From NCBI GenBank assembly GCA_022497155.1, contig MU385715.1, positions 124,001 through 188,000 on the forward strand: a stretch of DNA of 64,000 nt, in the 5' to 3' direction. Positions 61,492-64,000 of this stretch are shown here, piece after piece. This DNA comes from Whalleya microplaca (taxonomy: Eukaryota > Ascomycota > Sordariomycetes > Xylariales > Xylariaceae). The translations under genes were made by a program, and so were the position numbers. The notes below the pieces were generated by a model, which made no database searches, was not told the DNA's origin, and was given only the letters and a program-made list of their open reading frames with translations. How positions within the stretch are numbered: the first letter of the stretch is position 1; each line of letters opens with the position of its first letter.

Positions 61492-62930
61492 AGTAGCGTT
61501 CTCGTCTCGGAAGAGAGCAGACTCAGAGCATGAATGACCATCAAAGCGGATAACAAGATACGTGATTGGAGAACGGAAACATTAAATATTTCAGCAAAAT
61601 TGTATTGTATTGTCTCTAAATGTGGGTAACACCTCGACTATACTGACAATTAAATGAAAGGAGCGAGAAAGTCTGGACTGACCGCCTGGATCATGAGTGA
61701 CACGACTTTTTGGTCTAAGATCTAGGTAATAAGCTTGATGACCTTACGACGAGCCCCGGGCCTTCGTCCCGGTGATGATTGTACCTAGTCTAGATCACTA
61801 GTGCCCGGTGAAGCAGTACGCTATGACTAGACGTCTCGGTGATTTGACGCTAAGCACACCTATTCAAAGGAGGCCAAACCGGATGGGGAGATGTGGAGTT
61901 GTCAGATGTTTCCTAGATGAGATCGAGATGCGAGTAACAAGATTACCGCTGCGATCGTGCATATAAAAACAAGGATCATGAATAGGGGTAGACCTAGTAG
62001 AAGAGAGATAATGCCTGATAATTGGAAATTCTGCAGTACTTGTATCCAATAGATAACCTTCTGCTAAAAACAACATTATAACCTGGGGGAGGTAACACGG
62101 GAGAGTTAGGTATCTAAGTCATGCTTAATATTTAGTGATGATACTCAGCTTGACCTCCCGTAAACGCTCAATCTAACCATCCTTGGTAATGATGAAAGTG
62201 GTCTACTAGAAAATAAAAATAATAACTAGTCTTAATGAGAGATCGTTTTAGTTTCGATTCTATATTGAACAAGACACACTTAGGGACTTCCAGTAAAATG
62301 CAATAAATATGTATCGCCGCAGAGCAGCAACTGTCATAGATACACATAATATTATCGAGTTGCATGGTCTTCCGATTTACGATATTATAGCACTAATCAA
62401 TAATCCATGTAGACCTATCATTTTGCCTACAGCACCGGCCCGTGATAATTCCATTGCCCCACAGCATCGTCCACAATCTGGACGTGTGACCACATGCTTG
62501 ATCAGATAGCATTTTGGACAGCTTGGGGAATTTGACCATAGCTCCACCTTGATTCAACAGGCCCTTCCAGTATAGACTGGGTTATACTGATGGACCCTGA
62601 CTAGGATTGATAAACAGAGCCCAGACGGCTGGGCCAGGGACTCTGTCACAGGTGCAGCAGAGCAAACACCCACGCAGTAAGCACTCCCCAAGACGAAGAT
62701 AGTAGTCTCTGCTTTGACCATTAGCATGCGAGTTAATAAACGAAGAACGAAGCTTGGTTGGGAATTCCAGAAAATGCGTTCCGGCTGCGTCTAGCGTGGA
62801 TCTCATCTAAATGCGGTATAGGGCGTTCACTTGAATTAGAAAACCACGTAGAAAACCGTCTTGCACGCCTGCAACCTAAGAAGCGCTAGTCTCCAATGGA
62901 TAGATTAGTGATCAATCCGTCAGATGCCTG
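61492..62930. other. Intergenic region upstream of the RGS-LOV gene
   Basis: About 1.4 kb with no supported gene. It should contain the RGS-LOV promoter and the 3' UTR of EXO5. Small frames on both strands (for example 62309-62509 plus, 62582-62806 minus) lack any recognisable motif. Composition becomes more AT-rich around 62.1-62.4 kb. Confidence 0.65.
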
Positions 62931-64000
62931 TCAGCTTGAGACCCTAGAGGAGTTTCGTCTCTTGCGTAAGAACTCGACCTCCTTGTCTTTCCGCCATTGG
63001 CAGCCCTCCGCAAACTCGCACGAGCGGCATTTGTAGGTTTCTTCGATGGTGACTCCTTGGGCCTCTCTGTCTCCGCGCCACCATTTTAGATTCTGCTTGA
63101 TATAGCCATCCAGTGCTTCGGGGTCGTTGGGAAATGAGTTGTTGCCGATGACACGGCCGTCATCTCTGTGCCGATACTGAACAGCGAGGAGATCGCCCAG
63201 GCTAGCAGCACCATGGGGAAAGGTATCCCGCAACTCAGATTCGAGCAACGGTATCATCTGTTGAATCGACCTATATCTCATCAGATCAGACGGCGGTGCC
63301 ATTTGAGGCGACGAGTTTGGCGATGAGTCCGCATCGTAGAATATTTCATCGTGAAGGCCACCTATCTGGGCCATGAAAGCGTCGGAAAAGCGCACATCGG
63401 CTCTTAGACCGTAACGGTCACAGATGGCAGGGAAGTTCACCATGCCTGAGGCCATGTGCCCTAAGAGCCGATGGTATAGGAACAGCTGAACCCTAGCTGG
63501 CCTAAGCGCGGCACCCGTTGGTAACCTCTCGGATGCTCGAGTTTTGACATCAGTTAGATAAACTTTTCTATGAAGCGGTCCTAAATAGTCCGTTATGGAA
63601 GACTGATGGATTGAGGATGTGGGAGAATCCCCCGTGATTGATTGAGATAACCTGAGCTCTTCTTCAAAGTCGGCATTTGGACTTTCATTGCTTAATTCGT
63701 CGATGATGCCATTGACAACCTGGCCCTCGATCGTTCCCCAGACCTCTAGTTCGCGGGTCATGCCAGTGTCGCGAAGAGTGCGGAGGCCCTGGATGATGTT
63801 CCACAGCCGAAGCGCAAACGCCTCCTCCTTGGTGGTTATCTCGACCTGTGTTGTAGTATGAACTTGGTCTTCTAGCGTCTGATGAACGCGAGATCCACCC
63901 ATCATCGCCGCAGTTCTCGTCTTCCTCCCTCCGGGCAGACGAGTAAGCGTGTACCAGTATTGAAGCTCGCACCAGGCGCCGGAAGCTAAATCACTGACGG
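62931..64000 (-). CDS. EXO5: EXO5 (Dem1) exonuclease V, 5' end outside window
   Basis: The frame is open from the stop at 62931 to the right edge, so the N-terminus is missing; the ATG at 63905 is internal. Visible parts are WCELQYWYTL (first iron-sulfur cysteine), MMGGSRVHQTLEDQVHTTTQ, EITTKEEAFALRLWNIIQGL, RTLRDTGMTRELEVWG, and the PD-(D/E)xK nuclease core: GIIDEL with the metal-binding aspartate, then YLTDVKTRAS. RVQLFLYHRLLGHMA is the RecB-type QxxxY motif. The C-terminus has YKCRSCEFAEGCQWR, giving C-x2-C-x5-C that completes a 4Fe-4S cluster. This is the single-strand-specific exonuclease V family, involved in mitochondrial DNA maintenance in yeast and nuclear interstrand-crosslink repair in man. 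All key residues in the visible part are intact, so it is expected to be functional. A Ser/acid-rich insertion at about 63590-63680 is less conserved. Confidence 0.92.
   Translation of the reverse strand, partial: VSDLASGAWCELQYWYTLTRLPGGRKTRTAAMMGGSRVHQTLEDQVHTTTQVEITTKEEAFALRLWNIIQGLRTLRDTGMTRELEVWGTIEGQVVNGIIDELSNESPNADFEEELRLSQSITGDSPTSSIHQSSITDYLGPLHRKVYLTDVKTRASERLPTGAALRPARVQLFLYHRLLGHMASGMVNFPAICDRYGLRADVRFSDAFMAQIGGLHDEIFYDADSSPNSSPQMAPPSDLMRYRSIQQMIPLLESELRDTFPHGAASLGDLLAVQYRHRDDGRVIGNNSFPNDPEALDGYIKQNLKWWRGDREAQGVTIEETYKCRSCEFAEGCQWRKDKEVEFLRKRRNSSRVSS

Noticed and set aside
62309..62509. 66-codon plus-strand frame in the intergenic region
   Set aside because: No motif, no splice context and biased by local sequence; not supported as a gene.
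63685..63972. 95-codon minus-strand frame at the right edge
   Set aside because: It is in a different frame from EXO5, whose motifs (WCELQ, VHQTLEDQVHTT) run through the same bases.
1..64000. CRISPR arrays, tRNA or rRNA genes, telomeric TTAGGG repeats
   Set aside because: Looked for by eye and not found; the tandem arrays present are simple or short repeats without spacers.

Overview
The window is a piece of a filamentous ascomycete (Pezizomycotina) chromosome. Support comes from short GT-AG introns with CTAAC-type branch sites and from protein families typical of such fungi: an RGS-LOV photoreceptor, a CAP10/GT90 glycosyltransferase, a DUF7580 protein, a C2H2 protein of a large filamentous-fungal family, and an NRPS relic. 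There is also an AT-rich block with the signature of repeat-induced point mutation (RIP). The sequence alone does not fix a genus.

The window has two compartments with a sharp border near 45,690. From 1 to about 45,690 it is a gene-free, extremely AT-rich desert made of RIP-mutated transposons: CpA/TpG is depleted, TpA is in excess, and every long frame is full of stops. By eye I can read relics of four Ty3/gypsy polymerases (minus near 4.5-5.1 kb and 16.9-17.1 kb; plus near 23.9-26.8 kb and 34.3-36.9 kb). I can also delimit several short non-autonomous families. One is a 1.48-kb TRIM-like LTR element: two full copies in opposite orientation, one solo LTR and one fragment, each complete copy with TG...CA ends and 4-bp target duplications. 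Another is a 228-bp MITE-like repeat in five copies, one of them inside a gypsy integrase reading frame. A third is a 2.3-kb LTR pair with no visible RT. There are also small hairpin repeats, an inverted 0.57-kb duplication and one assembly gap (44,689-44,785).

From about 45,690 to 64,000 base composition is normal and genes appear. In order: a decayed NRPS fragment (end of A domain, T domain, start of C domain) lying against the RIP border; a second frameshifted relic; a DUF7580 gene (minus) and a C2H2 gene (plus) divergently transcribed from a 264-bp shared upstream region; a 1.3-kb empty stretch; a shikimate/quinate-dehydrogenase-like relic (minus); an intact single-exon GT90 glycosyltransferase (minus); a 3-kb stretch with no recognisable gene; an RGS-LOV photoreceptor gene (minus); and an EXO5 exonuclease (minus) running off the right edge.

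The genes do not form a pathway. The relics (NRPS, unknown, dehydrogenase) lie among intact genes on the border side, consistent with an unstable, accessory-type flank next to a heterochromatic block. The conserved genes (GT90, RGS-LOV, EXO5) lie farther from it. All coordinates of degenerate repeats were read by eye and are approximate to a few bases unless a target duplication fixes them.
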